Source of the DNA: Coprothermobacterota bacterium
GTDB taxonomy: Bacteria > Caldisericota > JANLFM01
Assembly (NCBI GenBank): GCA_026389455.1
Contig: JAPLHV010000067.1
Span: 53,432-96,074, forward strand
DNA: 42,643 bases
Direction of reading: 5' to 3'
Part shown: piece by piece, positions 25,434 to 33,302 of the stretch
Layout: every line of letters starts with the position of its first letter
Numbering within the stretch: position 1 is the stretch's first letter
The notes under the pieces: model-generated
The model's input: only the letters and a program-made list of their open reading frames with translations
The model's database searches: none
Told to the model about the DNA's origin: nothing
Made by a program: the position numbers and the translations under genes

Positions 25434-26411
25434 ATGAAAAGAAACATCATCCAAATTCTGGTCGTCGAGGAGAGCCTTGCCCAAGCAGCCATGCTGGAAC
25501 AGATCTTAACGGAGGAGGGCTACCGGGTGGAGATTGCCCGAGGAGGTCAGAAAGCGTTGGAGAAACTGATCGCCAGCCCTGTTCAGTTAATCATCTCCGA
25601 CATCAAGATGCCGGGGATGGATGGCTTCGAGCTTTGCCGGCGGATAAGAACCAATGAGAAGACACGCCCCATCCCGGTTATTTTGCTTACTTCTTCGACC
25701 GACCCCAAGGACATCATCCAGGGTCTGACCGCCGGGGCCAGCAATTTCATCACCAAACCGTACCAGAATGAATATCTCCTGGAACGAGTTCGCAATATCT
25801 TGGCTCACAAAACACTGAGAGAAGAGGAACCCTCGCGGATCGCCATGGAATTCATCATCAACGAGTTGCAACGAGTCAACGATGAATTGATGGAAGCCCA
25901 GCATCGCATGGGGGAACAGGCGGAAGAGTTGCGTCACCTCTCCTTGACGGACGAGTTAACCGGCCTTCCCAACCGGCGGGCTTTCATTACTTTAGGCGAC
26001 CATGAGCTGAGAGTAGCCCAACGCTCGGGTGAGTGGGTTTTTCTCCTCTATATGGATGTTGACCAATTCAAACAGATCAACGATGCGCTCAGCCACGCCG
26101 TCGGCGACCAGGCTTTGAAGGATGTCGCCAGCGTGCTGCGGAATGCATTCCGAGCCTCCGACATCGTCGCTCGCATTGGTGGAGATGAATTCGTGGTGAT
26201 GGTTATCGGTGAGAAAGAGGATTTCCCTCTGGAAGCCGGTCAGCGGTTGGCGAATGCGGTGAAGGTTTTCACCGATAGCAATCCCCGTCCCTATCGCTTG
26301 AGCCTCAGCATCGGAAGCGCCAGTGTTTCACCTGGTCAGACGACCACTCTCGACTCACTATTGGAGCAGGCCGACCACTCCATGTACGAACAGAAGCACA
26401 ATCCCCAGTAA
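25434..26411 (+). CDS. Response regulator with GGDEF domain, probable diguanylate cyclase 2 (tandem duplicate)
   Basis: This 325-residue protein is very similar to the preceding one, with long identical stretches in both receiver and GGDEF domains. It lacks about 30 residues of the linker (the segment after EFIIN). The receiver Asp56 and the GGDEF and RASD I-site are intact. The acidic pocket reads VVEES where copy 1 has VVEDS. That changes one of the two Mg-binding acids from Asp to Glu and may weaken phosphorylation. I choose ATG at 25434 because homology starts there. There is no good ribosome binding site, and an upstream ATG at 25359 overlaps copy 1. The bases before it are an A-rich repeat (CCTCAAAATCAAAAATC), also found after its stop near 26445. 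Confidence 0.88.
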   Translation: MKRNIIQILVVEESLAQAAMLEQILTEEGYRVEIARGGQKALEKLIASPVQLIISDIKMPGMDGFELCRRIRTNEKTRPIPVILLTSSTDPKDIIQGLTAGASNFITKPYQNEYLLERVRNILAHKTLREEEPSRIAMEFIINELQRVNDELMEAQHRMGEQAEELRHLSLTDELTGLPNRRAFITLGDHELRVAQRSGEWVFLLYMDVDQFKQINDALSHAVGDQALKDVASVLRNAFRASDIVARIGGDEFVVMVIGEKEDFPLEAGQRLANAVKVFTDSNPRPYRLSLSIGSASVSPGQTTTLDSLLEQADHSMYEQKHNPQ

Positions 26412-26510
26412 AACCAACTCGGATTGTGTCTGCCTGATTCCTTAAAATCCAAAATCAGAAATCTAAAATCTACAATATAAGGTTTCCCACCACGTTTTCT
26501 GCAGGTCGCG

Positions 26511-27257
26511 TCAGAGCCCCACCCCCGGCTTAACCAAGGTGCAGAGACGAACCCCCTGCTGCCGCAACTGATGGAAGATTGCTCCCTCCCCGAGTTGGCG
26601 CAAAACCCAGGGGATATCAATGACCCGGCTTCCAGAGACGACATCTACGCCGAGATCGAACCAGAGAGGGGTGAGGGGGGCGCTGGGCCCTAGCAGCACC
26701 ACCAATGCCCCAGGCCGGCGCAAGGCGAGCAATCGGTCCAGCCCCCCGTAGACCAACGCTGAAGCGCTGATCGCCAACAGATCAGCCAGCGGTACGACCT
26801 CCTCGGCCAGACCCTCCGGCAAATCCCCGGGTAGGGGTGTTTTCTCCAATACCCAGAGCGTACGCACACCTGCTCGCAACCGAGGAACGAAGGGGAAGTG
26901 CCCCACCAGGACGACTCGCTTGCCGGCGCCTCGGCGAAGGAGAAGATCAAGGGCATTAATTTCCAAGCCCTCCGCAAGCGGAGAAATTAGCGAGTTCATC
27001 GCCGCCACCCCGATGGAGCGCTCCAAGCTGCTGGAAGAGAGCGCCAGTTGAGCCGTTCGGCGAGCGCTCCTTCCAGCCAAGTGACCCGCCTCAACGACCG
27101 GGGGGTCGCCTTCCAGTCCGTGGACTGCCACAGTCGCTGCCAGGCCGCAACCTGCGCTGACCACTGCTGTCCAAAAGGGGCCAATGCGCAGCTCTTTTAC
27201 CAGAGCGTCCTGCTCCAGGCTCTCCAGCAAAACTTCCAGGACTTTCATTTCGGCCAA
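26511..27257 (-). CDS. DUF364-like putative metal-chelation protein
   Basis: This 248-residue protein has an N-terminal DUF4213-type part (ELRIGPFWTAVVSA) and a Rossmann-like C-terminal part with RVVLVGHFPFVPRL, WVLEKTPLPGDLPE and VVLLGPSAPLTPLWFDLGVDVVSGSRV. The family is described as a putative heavy-metal chelation domain and often sits near metal-uptake ABC transporters. Here a FecCD-type transporter lies just beyond the next gene. It ends at 26511 and follows the DUF2156-like gene by only three bases, so they form one operon. Its function is unknown. Confidence 0.8.
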   Translation of the reverse strand: MAEMKVLEVLLESLEQDALVKELRIGPFWTAVVSAGCGLAATVAVHGLEGDPPVVEAGHLAGRSARRTAQLALSSSSLERSIGVAAMNSLISPLAEGLEINALDLLLRRGAGKRVVLVGHFPFVPRLRAGVRTLWVLEKTPLPGDLPEGLAEEVVPLADLLAISASALVYGGLDRLLALRRPGALVVLLGPSAPLTPLWFDLGVDVVSGSRVIDIPWVLRQLGEGAIFHQLRQQGVRLCTLVKPGVGL

Positions 27258-27260
27258 GAG

Positions 27261-28154
27261 CTATGCCGTTCGGACCTGATATTTCGGCGCCAAGCGAACC
27301 GGATGGTAGGAGAGTTTGGCGGCGCGCAGCCCCTCTTCCCCCAGATCCTGCTCGCGATTGATGAAAGAAGTCTCGGCCCAGTGAAGAGCGGCGAACTGCT
27401 GGTTGATCAGTGGGTAGAGACCACGGATGGCTGGGTTGGCTTTTTCGAAATGGATGACGGCAGTCTGCGCATTGAGCAACTCTCCCAGCGAGAAGGCTTC
27501 CACTTTCCCTTCCACCTCGATGGCCAGGCCGGAGCAATCCAACTGATAGAAATGAGTCAAGGCTTGGCGAACGGCCTCCCACTCGTCGAATAACCCCAAA
27601 TCATCCTCGCAACGCCGCAGCGCGCACCAAGCGTCGACCATCTCCAGGCATGGCGGGATGATGCTCTCTTCCAACGGCCGGCTGTGGAAGGCATGTTCCG
27701 CGCGAAGGCGGTTGATGTGGTTTTTCTGGCCATGATAAGGTTTGCCGGGGAGCTCGACCAAATCGGAGGTTCGGTACAAGTAATCAAACTGATCACGATC
27801 TTCCTCGATGGCCAGGCCGTGAGCGCCTCTTAGCTCCTCGGCGCACCTTCCGTCCACGCGCCAGAGGAAAGGCTGGGATCCCTTCTCCTGGGCCAATCGC
27901 TCCAGCAGCAGCCGGACGATGGGAGCGCGTCCCCCTGGTCCAATCGGGGGAAGGCCGAAGGGGCGGCCCTCCACTTCCCCGATGACCAACAGCCAATCCT
28001 GGTAGATGGACCAACGGAAACGGTAGTGAGCCCTCCAGCAAAACAAGTTGGTGAAGCTCAGCTCGGAAGACTCCGGTTGGTAGGCCCACAGGAGGGGGCT
28101 GAGGATCGTTCGATCCTCCAGGGTGATGTCTTGGAAATCAGGGAAATGAGGCAT
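27261..28154 (-). CDS. DUF2156-like protein (GNAT-type fold, unknown role)
   Basis: The sequence from MPHFPDFQDITLEDR through PESSELSFTNLFCWR, the HINRLRAEH-like central part (KNHINRLRAEHAFHSRPLE) and the end INREQDLGEEGLRAAKLSYHPVRLAPKY is typical of DUF2156. This family is related to the C-terminal domain of phosphatidylglycerol lysyltransferase, with two GNAT folds. The substrate is not known. I choose ATG at 28154 where homology begins, with GGAAAGA ten bases upstream. ATG at 28205 or 28178 is possible. The 4-nt spacing to the DUF364-like gene indicates co-translation. Confidence 0.8.
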   Translation of the reverse strand: MPHFPDFQDITLEDRTILSPLLWAYQPESSELSFTNLFCWRAHYRFRWSIYQDWLLVIGEVEGRPFGLPPIGPGGRAPIVRLLLERLAQEKGSQPFLWRVDGRCAEELRGAHGLAIEEDRDQFDYLYRTSDLVELPGKPYHGQKNHINRLRAEHAFHSRPLEESIIPPCLEMVDAWCALRRCEDDLGLFDEWEAVRQALTHFYQLDCSGLAIEVEGKVEAFSLGELLNAQTAVIHFEKANPAIRGLYPLINQQFAALHWAETSFINREQDLGEEGLRAAKLSYHPVRLAPKYQVRTA

Positions 28155-28214
28155 CGGGCGTATCTTTCCGGCTCGCATTCTCCCATGCCGGACTGGGGTG
28201 CGCAATCACTTTTT

Positions 28215-28300
28215 CAGTAGGGGCGGGTTTCAAACCCGCCCAAATCACTTCTTGATAGCCCGCGGCAGCGTGATAGCCCGCGGCAGCGTGTACTGCAGCA
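28215..28300. repeat. REP-like palindrome followed by 18-bp units
   Basis: The palindrome core is at 28221-28241, preceded by CAGTAG. It is followed at about 28255 by GATAGCCCGCGGCAGCGT, GATAGCCCGCGGCAGCGT and GTACTGCAGC. This is the second place where both families are adjacent. It separates the divergent DUF2156-like and FecCD genes and so lies in their promoter region. Confidence 0.85.
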
Positions 28301-28329
28301 AGAAAGAGGTTACAATCTAAACCACAAAA

Positions 28330-29376
28330 ATGCCGAATACGACTTCCACTCCCAAGGCTTCCGGCCCACGAAAACCCTTCCATCAGGCCCGTTACGGCCG
28401 GCTCTTGCTTGGTTTGTCGGCACTCCTGGTCTTGGCTTTCTTCCTGGCTCTCTTCCTGGGACGCTACCCTTCCCCTCCTTGGCTGCCACCCAGTCTCTTG
28501 GCTGATGATCGAGTCGCCCAGAGCCTGGTCTGGAACCTGCGCCTGCCCCGCGCTTTACTTGCCGTACTCGTAGGCGCCTCTCTTTCCGCCTCGGGTACGG
28601 TGCTTCAACTGCTCTTCCGCAACCCCCTGGTAGAACCGGGCTTCCTTGGCGTCTCGCAGGGAGCCGCCTTCGGGGCCTCTCTCGCCTTCGTCCTATTGGG
28701 CGGCGCTGTGGCGGCAGTGCAGGGGCTGGCCGCTCTCTTCGCCCTGATCGGCCTCGCTCTGGCTGTCTTCCTGGCTCGCCGCATCCGCTATGGGGGGTGG
28801 GTGCTTCGATTGGTACTTTCCGGGATCGCCGTCTCAGCTCTCTTCGCCGCCGGCGTTGGCCTGCTAAAGTACGCCGCCGATCCCCTCAAGCAACTGCCGG
28901 ACATCGTCTTCTGGCTATTGGGGGGGCTGTGGGGAAGCGGTTGGGGACAATTCTGGCTAATCCTGGCCGTCTCTCTTCCCTGCCTGACGCTGTTGATTGC
29001 CCTGCGCTGGCGACTGGACCTCCTCTCCCTGGAAGAGGCGACGGCTCGCTCGCTGGGGGTGGGGGGACGGAACGAGCGGCTCCTGGTTCTGCTGGCTGCT
29101 GTCCTTCCAGTCGCCGCAGCCACGGCCATCGCCGGAATCATCGGCTGGGTGGGTCTCATCATCCCGCAACTGGCCCGCCGCCTGAGCGGAGCCAGCGCCC
29201 GCACCTCCCTCCCTTTGGCAATGCTGTTGGGCGCTCTCTTCCTTTTGGTCACCGATACGTTGGCACGCACGTTGACCAGCGGAGAGATCCCCTTGGGGAT
29301 CTTGACCGCCCTCCTGGGCGCTCTTCTCTTCCTCTGGGTGATGACCTTGCCGGAGGCTCAGGAAGTGCGAAAATGA
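28330..29376 (+). CDS. FecCD-type ABC transporter permease (iron-siderophore/cobalamin class)
   Basis: This 348-residue, highly hydrophobic protein has about nine to ten transmembrane helices and the family signature LRLPRALLAVLVGASLSASG, FRNPLVEPGFLGVSQGAA and IIGWVGLIIPQLARRL. It is the membrane part of a type II importer for chelated iron, heme, cobalamin or a metal oxyanion. No substrate-binding protein gene is in the window, so specificity is open. The stop overlaps the ATPase start by ATGA. The upstream region is filled with repeats. Confidence 0.92.
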   Translation: MPNTTSTPKASGPRKPFHQARYGRLLLGLSALLVLAFFLALFLGRYPSPPWLPPSLLADDRVAQSLVWNLRLPRALLAVLVGASLSASGTVLQLLFRNPLVEPGFLGVSQGAAFGASLAFVLLGGAVAAVQGLAALFALIGLALAVFLARRIRYGGWVLRLVLSGIAVSALFAAGVGLLKYAADPLKQLPDIVFWLLGGLWGSGWGQFWLILAVSLPCLTLLIALRWRLDLLSLEEATARSLGVGGRNERLLVLLAAVLPVAAATAIAGIIGWVGLIIPQLARRLSGASARTSLPLAMLLGALFLLVTDTLARTLTSGEIPLGILTALLGALLFLWVMTLPEAQEVRK

Positions 29377-30140
29377 TCGCGCTCGAGGCCAAGAAGCTTT
29401 GCGCCGGTTATCCACCGCGGAGAGCTGTGCTGCACGAGATTGATCTGGATCTCCCTGCCGGCCAGGTAACAGCCATCCTCGGGCCAAACGGCTCTGGGAA
29501 GACCACCTTGCTTCACGCTCTCATCGGCCTTGTACCTCGAGCAAGCGGGGAAGTGCGCTTCTCGGGCAAGCTGCTGCAGAGTTATACTCGCCGTGAGTTG
29601 AGCCGCCATGTCGGCCTGGTTCCCCAAGAGGAACGCGTCGCCTTCGAATTCACTGTACTGGAATATGTCCTCTTCGGACGCGCCCCACACTTGGGACCGC
29701 TGCAGACACCAGGGCGGGAAGATGTTGAAATGGCGCTTCAGGCGCTGGCCAGGACAGGGGTCGAAGCGTTGCGCGAGCGTCGCCTGCCCTCGCTTAGCGG
29801 GGGAGAGCGACAGTTGGCGGTGATCGCCCGCGCCCTTGCCCAGGAGCCGCAAGTCCTCCTCCTGGACGAGCCCATCGCTCACCTCGATCTGGGCAACCAC
29901 GGCCGCCTGCGATCCCTTCTCAGGGAGCTGGCGCGAAATGGGACAGCCATCTGCTTCACCGCTCACGACCCCAATTTCGCCGCCTCCTGCGCCGACCGCC
30001 TGTTGCTGCTTCGCGGCGGTCGGGTCGTCGCGGAGGGTCCGCTGAACCGCACCTTCCAGGAAGGTTTGCTGTCGGAGGTCTACGGTATCCCGCTGCGGGT
30101 ATTGAGACGAGAGGGATGGCCGCTCCTGGTGGAATCTTGA
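29373..30140 (+). CDS. ABC transporter ATP-binding protein (FecE/BtuD type)
   Basis: This 255-residue ATPase has Walker A GPNGSGKTT (near 38-46), Q-loop LVPQEERVAFEFTVLEYVLFGRAPH, signature LSGGERQLAVIARAL (near 142), Walker B VLLLDEPIAHLD (near 160) and the H-loop AHD near 198. The FTVLEYVLFGRAPHLG region is typical of iron-chelate and B12 importers. It powers the FecCD permease encoded directly upstream. The true start is ATG 29373, since a much longer frame upstream is only overlap with the permease gene. Confidence 0.95.
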   Translation: MIALEAKKLCAGYPPRRAVLHEIDLDLPAGQVTAILGPNGSGKTTLLHALIGLVPRASGEVRFSGKLLQSYTRRELSRHVGLVPQEERVAFEFTVLEYVLFGRAPHLGPLQTPGREDVEMALQALARTGVEALRERRLPSLSGGERQLAVIARALAQEPQVLLLDEPIAHLDLGNHGRLRSLLRELARNGTAICFTAHDPNFAASCADRLLLLRGGRVVAEGPLNRTFQEGLLSEVYGIPLRVLRREGWPLLVES

Positions 30141-30658
30141 GGGCGCCCTCAGCCCCTTCTCTCTTCCTCCTCAGCGGTCCTCGAGGAAGCGGCAAGACCA
30201 CCCTCTGCCGTCATCTCTGTGATCGCGCCCGTCAAGCCGGCCTTCGAGTTCGCGGCTTGCTATCCCCGGCCCTCATTGAGGAGGGCCAAAAGGCCGGCAT
30301 CGAGGCGGAAGACCTGGCCACCGGCTTGCGCCTCCCTCTGGCCGGACGGGGTGGTCCCGGCCTGGCCTTCCCCGGGCTGGACCCCTGGCGCTTCCAGGAA
30401 TCGACTTTAGTTTGGGGGAACGAAGCGCTGCGGCAGGCCGCCCCCTGCGATTGGCTCTTCATCGACGAACTGGGGCCGTTGGAGTTCACTCTTGGGGCTG
30501 GTTGGGTGGCGGCCTTCCCTCTCCTCGCCGATGGATACTACCAAGTGGCAGTAGTGGTGGTGCGCAGGGAATTGTTGGAGAAAGCGCGGTCCTTGTGGCC
30601 CTCTGCATGCATGATCGATGCGGCCGATCCCGCCCCCCTGCTGGATCTCCTCCCCTGA
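30116..30658 (+). CDS. P-loop NTPase (THEP1/DUF2478-like)
   Basis: The 180-residue protein has a Walker A loop SGPRGSGKTTLCRHL and a Walker B-like FIDELGPLEFTLGAG. The layout LRVRGLLSPA plus FIDELGPLE is typical of the NTPase_1/THEP1 and DUF2478 nucleotide-binding proteins. These often accompany transporters or metal-cofactor genes. Its role is unknown. The start overlaps the ATPase gene. ATG at 30116 is used here, but TTG at 30137 (TTGA overlap with the ATPase stop) is an equal candidate, because homology begins only at FLLSGPRG. It is part of the transporter operon. Confidence 0.78.
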   Translation: MAAPGGILRAPSAPSLFLLSGPRGSGKTTLCRHLCDRARQAGLRVRGLLSPALIEEGQKAGIEAEDLATGLRLPLAGRGGPGLAFPGLDPWRFQESTLVWGNEALRQAAPCDWLFIDELGPLEFTLGAGWVAAFPLLADGYYQVAVVVVRRELLEKARSLWPSACMIDAADPAPLLDLLP

Positions 30659-30727
30659 AAGCCTGTCCTCCCGTCCCTCTCGGCCTGCCACAGGTCGGGC
30701 AGTCTCATACAAGAACGTGGGATGGGC

Positions 30728-30756
30728 TTGCCATCTACCCGTTCTCTCCGTATCCT
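30728..30756 (+). promoter_or_regulatory. Promoter of a probably leaderless message
   Basis: TTGCCA (30728-30733), 17 bases, TATCCT (30751-30756). The predicted start lies about seven bases further, on or next to the ATG at 30763. No Shine-Dalgarno sequence is present (CCTAACAGC precedes ATG). Confidence 0.45.
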
Positions 30757-30762
30757 AACAGC

Positions 30763-31245
30763 ATGAAACGGATCCTTCTCTGTCTATTGCTCTTAGTTTT
30801 CCTGCTGGCAGCCTGTTCCAGTCAGCCTGCCCCTTCCCCCACTTCATCGGTTGATTCACGCCCCGCCCCCAGCGAGACGGTGCGGCAATTCTTTACCGCC
30901 TTGGACGCCAAGGACTACCCAACAGCCTACAGCCTGCAGAACCAAGCCTTTCAAAAAGAGATCCCCCAGGATATCTTTCGCCAGCAATTGGAGATGGGCA
31001 TCACCCAAGCCGGGATCACCAAGCAGACCTCTGAGGTCACCAGCGAGAAGGTGCAGGGAGACAAGGCAACCGTCTCCTACCGCCTGCTTTCCACCATGTC
31101 CAATGGTTCTCAGCAAGAGGGTCTCGGCGCTTACACCCTCTATTGGGAGAACGGCGCCTGGCGCATGAACCTCCTCCCCGAAGAACCTGCCTCCACCTCC
31201 ACCAGCCCTGTAGCCCCGCCCCCGCCGCCTCCCGAGACCCCTTGA
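30763..31245 (+). CDS. Lipoprotein with DUF4878/NTF2-like domain
   Basis: The 160-residue exported protein has an N-terminal signal with lipobox LLAAC and lipidated Cys18. A Ser/Pro-rich linker and a small alpha/beta domain follow: ETVRQFFTALDAKDYPTAYSLQ, VTSEKVQGDKATVSYRL and YWENGAWRMNL. This pattern is the DUF4878/SnoaL-type fold of many small surface lipoproteins. The role is unknown. The C-terminus is a Pro-rich tail. It sits 100 bases after the NTPase gene and seems to have its own promoter. Confidence 0.85.
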   Translation: MKRILLCLLLLVFLLAACSSQPAPSPTSSVDSRPAPSETVRQFFTALDAKDYPTAYSLQNQAFQKEIPQDIFRQQLEMGITQAGITKQTSEVTSEKVQGDKATVSYRLLSTMSNGSQQEGLGAYTLYWENGAWRMNLLPEEPASTSTSPVAPPPPPPETP

Positions 31246-31637
31246 TCCGCATTATTCATCAGTGCCACTGTCGAGCGCGTTTCTCCCTCCTAGGGTGGGT
31301 AGCCTGCTCCCCGAACTTCCCGAGAGGCTTCTCCTCTGCTTCCCAGAGAGACGGATGACCTCCCATCCACCGGCAACCATTGCCGGATCAAGAACCGCAC
31401 CTCCTCCTTGAGGCAGGCTGAAGCCAGGTGAACCCACACCCGGCGGCCCTCCTCGAGCAGACCCGCTCCTGCTTTGCGCAGGCGCGCGTTGCTGGCCAGG
31501 CTTGGCGCAATCTCCGCACCATTCACCGCCTAAGAACCGCGTAGAGAAGAAAGGGAAGGGCGCCTCGGATTTCTGTTCCGGGTAAGGTGAACGCTTTTGA
31601 ATGGTCAGGAGGTCGAACCCCCGGTTCTATTGGAAGC

Positions 31638-31925
31638 TCAATCTCGGTTCCATTCGACTTCCCCTTCTGCCAGCCTTCTAGCTAAATAGGCCGTGATGAT
31701 CCAGGATCTTCCGTCATCTACTTCACTGACCACCACAATCACTGCGTGTTTCCCCCCGCGCACATCAGCAATCCACCGCGAAAATAGTCGCGCGTTTCCC
31801 ATCCGGCGGCTTCGGCGCACTTGGTCAGGATCATTCAGCGCCGACTTCGCTTTCCTCCAGCCTCCTAATAGGTGCGACTCGTTACAGGACACCCTGCAAC
31901 AGGCCGCGCCGCAAAGGGAAACCAA
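31638..31925 (-). pseudogene. Fragment of a small conserved protein
   Basis: The last 70 residues read ALNDPDQVRRSRRMGNARLF, SRWIADVRGGKHAVIVVVSE and SWIITAYLARRLAEGEVEW. This resembles a widespread family of ~100-residue proteins of unknown function (possibly nuclease-like, from memory of the DPD-V-xS and ITAY-xxR-xxEGExxW signature). The N-terminal third expected for the family is missing or replaced by a Cys-rich stretch without homology. I regard it as a truncated relic, but a short functional form cannot be excluded. Confidence 0.4.
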
Positions 31926-31928
31926 TTC

Positions 31929-32265
31929 TTAGGGGAGTGCGGTCATAGTGAAATCGAGCGGCTGCGCCAACGCGTACCCACCCTGACTGATCCAAACATA
32001 GACCCGTCCTGCATAGCTGCCGGCGGCCAACCTCCCGCAACGCACAGTAGAGGAAATCTGCTGCCCAGGTTGGAGGTTCGGATACTCCCTTGCTCCGATG
32101 TAGCGGTTGCCTATCGTTAGAAGTGCGAAGGCTGAGGATAGGACGCCCGAGCTGTTGTTGCGTGGTCCAGTTGTATGAGCTTGCGCTCACCGGCAGCGAA
32201 GCGGCGATGGTCTCGGGGTAGGTGGTGTCGCCGTCGCGGGAAAATTCGATCTTGATGTTACCGGA
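31929..32265 (-). pseudogene. Frameshifted remnant of a secreted protein with an Ig-like repeat
   Basis: On the minus strand one frame begins SGNIKIEFSRDGDTTYPETI and ASLPVSASSYNWT, the pattern of an extracellular Ig-like repeat. A second frame continues LTIGNRYIGAREYPNLQPGQ, VRCGRLAAGSYAGRVYVWIS and ends LDFTMTALP before a stop at 31929. Both parts look coding but need at least one frameshift to join, and the 5' part is cut by the inverted-repeat element at 32271. Confidence 0.5.
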
Positions 32266-32270
32266 AAGGG

Positions 32271-32473
32271 AAAAAGGGGACAGATTTATTTTCCCACTTT
32301 TCTTGGCCTTCCCGGCCCTTGAGATTCTACCCGTCTTTCTTTTTCTCCTAATACGGCCAATGGGGGCAGATTCAAATCTGCCCCCATTGGCCTTCACTAC
32401 CCTTGGGACGGACCGCCAGCCGACTGCCCCCTTGGAGCGATCTACGGCTCAATAAATAAATCTGTCCCCTTTT
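32271..32473. repeat. Small element with inverted ends (GGGGACAGATTTATT)
   Basis: The left end AAAAAGGGGACAGATTTATT at 32271 is mirrored by AATAAATAAATCTGTCCCC ending near 32470. The ~200-bp inside holds a second palindrome (GGGGCAGATTCAAATCTGCC, near 32364). There is no gene. A partial left end recurs near 33990 (ATAAGGGGACAGATT). Such ends recall non-autonomous elements that depend on REP-type transposases. Confidence 0.65.
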
Positions 32474-32550
32474 CTACCCCACCCCCTGGGCAGAGGATCA
32501 TCGACGCTGGATAAACCCAGGCAAAGCTGCTACTCCTCTTGAGAAAAACC

Positions 32551-32660
32551 CGGGAAGTGACAATTGTATGTGTCCACCGAAAAGTTGACCACCGTGATCA
32601 TCGAAAGTTGACCACCCCGGCAAGTGGAGACTTGGCCAAGAACAGATTTTCTTGTACCGT
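32551..32660. mobile_element. IS21-like terminal repeat, solo end 1
   Basis: Two copies of AAGTTGACCACC (CGAAAAGTTGACCACCGTG and CGAAAGTTGACCACCCC) are followed by GGCCAAGAACAGATTTTCTTG. Multiple GTTGACC repeats at an end are typical of IS21 elements. No istA/istB gene is nearby. A homologous end is at 34070-34170. Confidence 0.6.
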
Positions 32661-32844
32661 GTGGCTAAGAACTGGCAGAGCAAAACCACCTTCTTCAGCC
32701 GTGGGGGAAAAGATGGATACGGGGACAGTCTCTTGGCATAAAGCAGGTCTTGCCCTCCGTCGCAGTTACTGCCGAGATCCAGGACGACACCGCCTCTACT
32801 CGCACCCGCCCCTGTATTTTGGCTCTCTGCGGGTGGGCAGCGCG

Positions 32845-33000
32845 TAACATTATGGCTCTTTGCGCAAAATGAGTGGGTAAGGCAATTCGAGAGTCAACAA
32901 GGTCTCTGAGACTGTGACAACTCCTGGGACCATCAGCTTTCCCAGGAGGAGCGCAACACCCAGCAATGCCGCACTGGGGTGCGGCGGTTCCAGGGCTGAC
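32845..33000 (-). repeat. Long intergenic repeat family, copy B (inverted)
   Basis: The minus strand reads the GCCGCAC-CCCA-GTGCGGC stem-loop, TCCCAGGAG and the end ACCTTGTTGACTCTCGAATT followed by CCCACTCATTTTGCGCAAAG. This is the same order as the 3' part of the copy at 14140-14595. In copies A and B the last 20 or so codons even keep a common reading frame (ETL-TL-LP-PL-LRK), which suggests an origin from a coding 3' end. Confidence 0.65.
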
Positions 33001-33049
33001 AAGACTCTTTTAGGGTCATCAGCATGATCATAGGGAAGCTGGACTAAAA

Positions 33050-33095
33050 CAGCCTGCGGCAGCATGTCACAGAACACCCTGCCGGGGGCTGTCTA
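33050..33095. repeat. Short copies of the 18-bp family
   Basis: ACAGCCTGCGGCAGCATGT (variant seen at 1-49, inverted) is followed by CAGAACACCCTGCCGGGGGC and TGTCTAG. Confidence 0.75.
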
Positions 33096-33302
33096 GCCTT
33101 AGGCTGGTAGGTTGCCCGCTTGAGATGGAAATGAACCAGAAATTTGTCCCTTTTCTCCACATTCCACCCCCACATGGCGACCATGGAGGAATCGTGGTGA
33201 ATTATCTTGCAGCGGAAAATCCACGATCGACGAATTGGCGCAAGATGGTGGAAAAAGGCGGCGCCAGTGGAGCTGGTTGGGAATGACAGACAGAATAGGC
33301 AA

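Larger units (their letters stand above)
31246..33302. other. Gene-poor decayed region
   Basis: About 2 kb with no intact gene of recognisable family. It holds two gene remnants (31638-31925 and 31929-32265, minus), an inverted-repeat element (32271-32473), an IS21-like end (32551-32660), an inverted copy of the long repeat family (32845-33000) and a short 18-bp element near 33050-33095. Between 31246 and 31637 I see only a weak minus-strand open frame (31290-31526) without a conserved signature. Confidence 0.6.

Noticed and set aside
31290-31526. Small minus-strand gene (78 codons)
   Set aside because: No ribosome binding site of note and no recognisable motif; composition is like the surrounding non-coding DNA.
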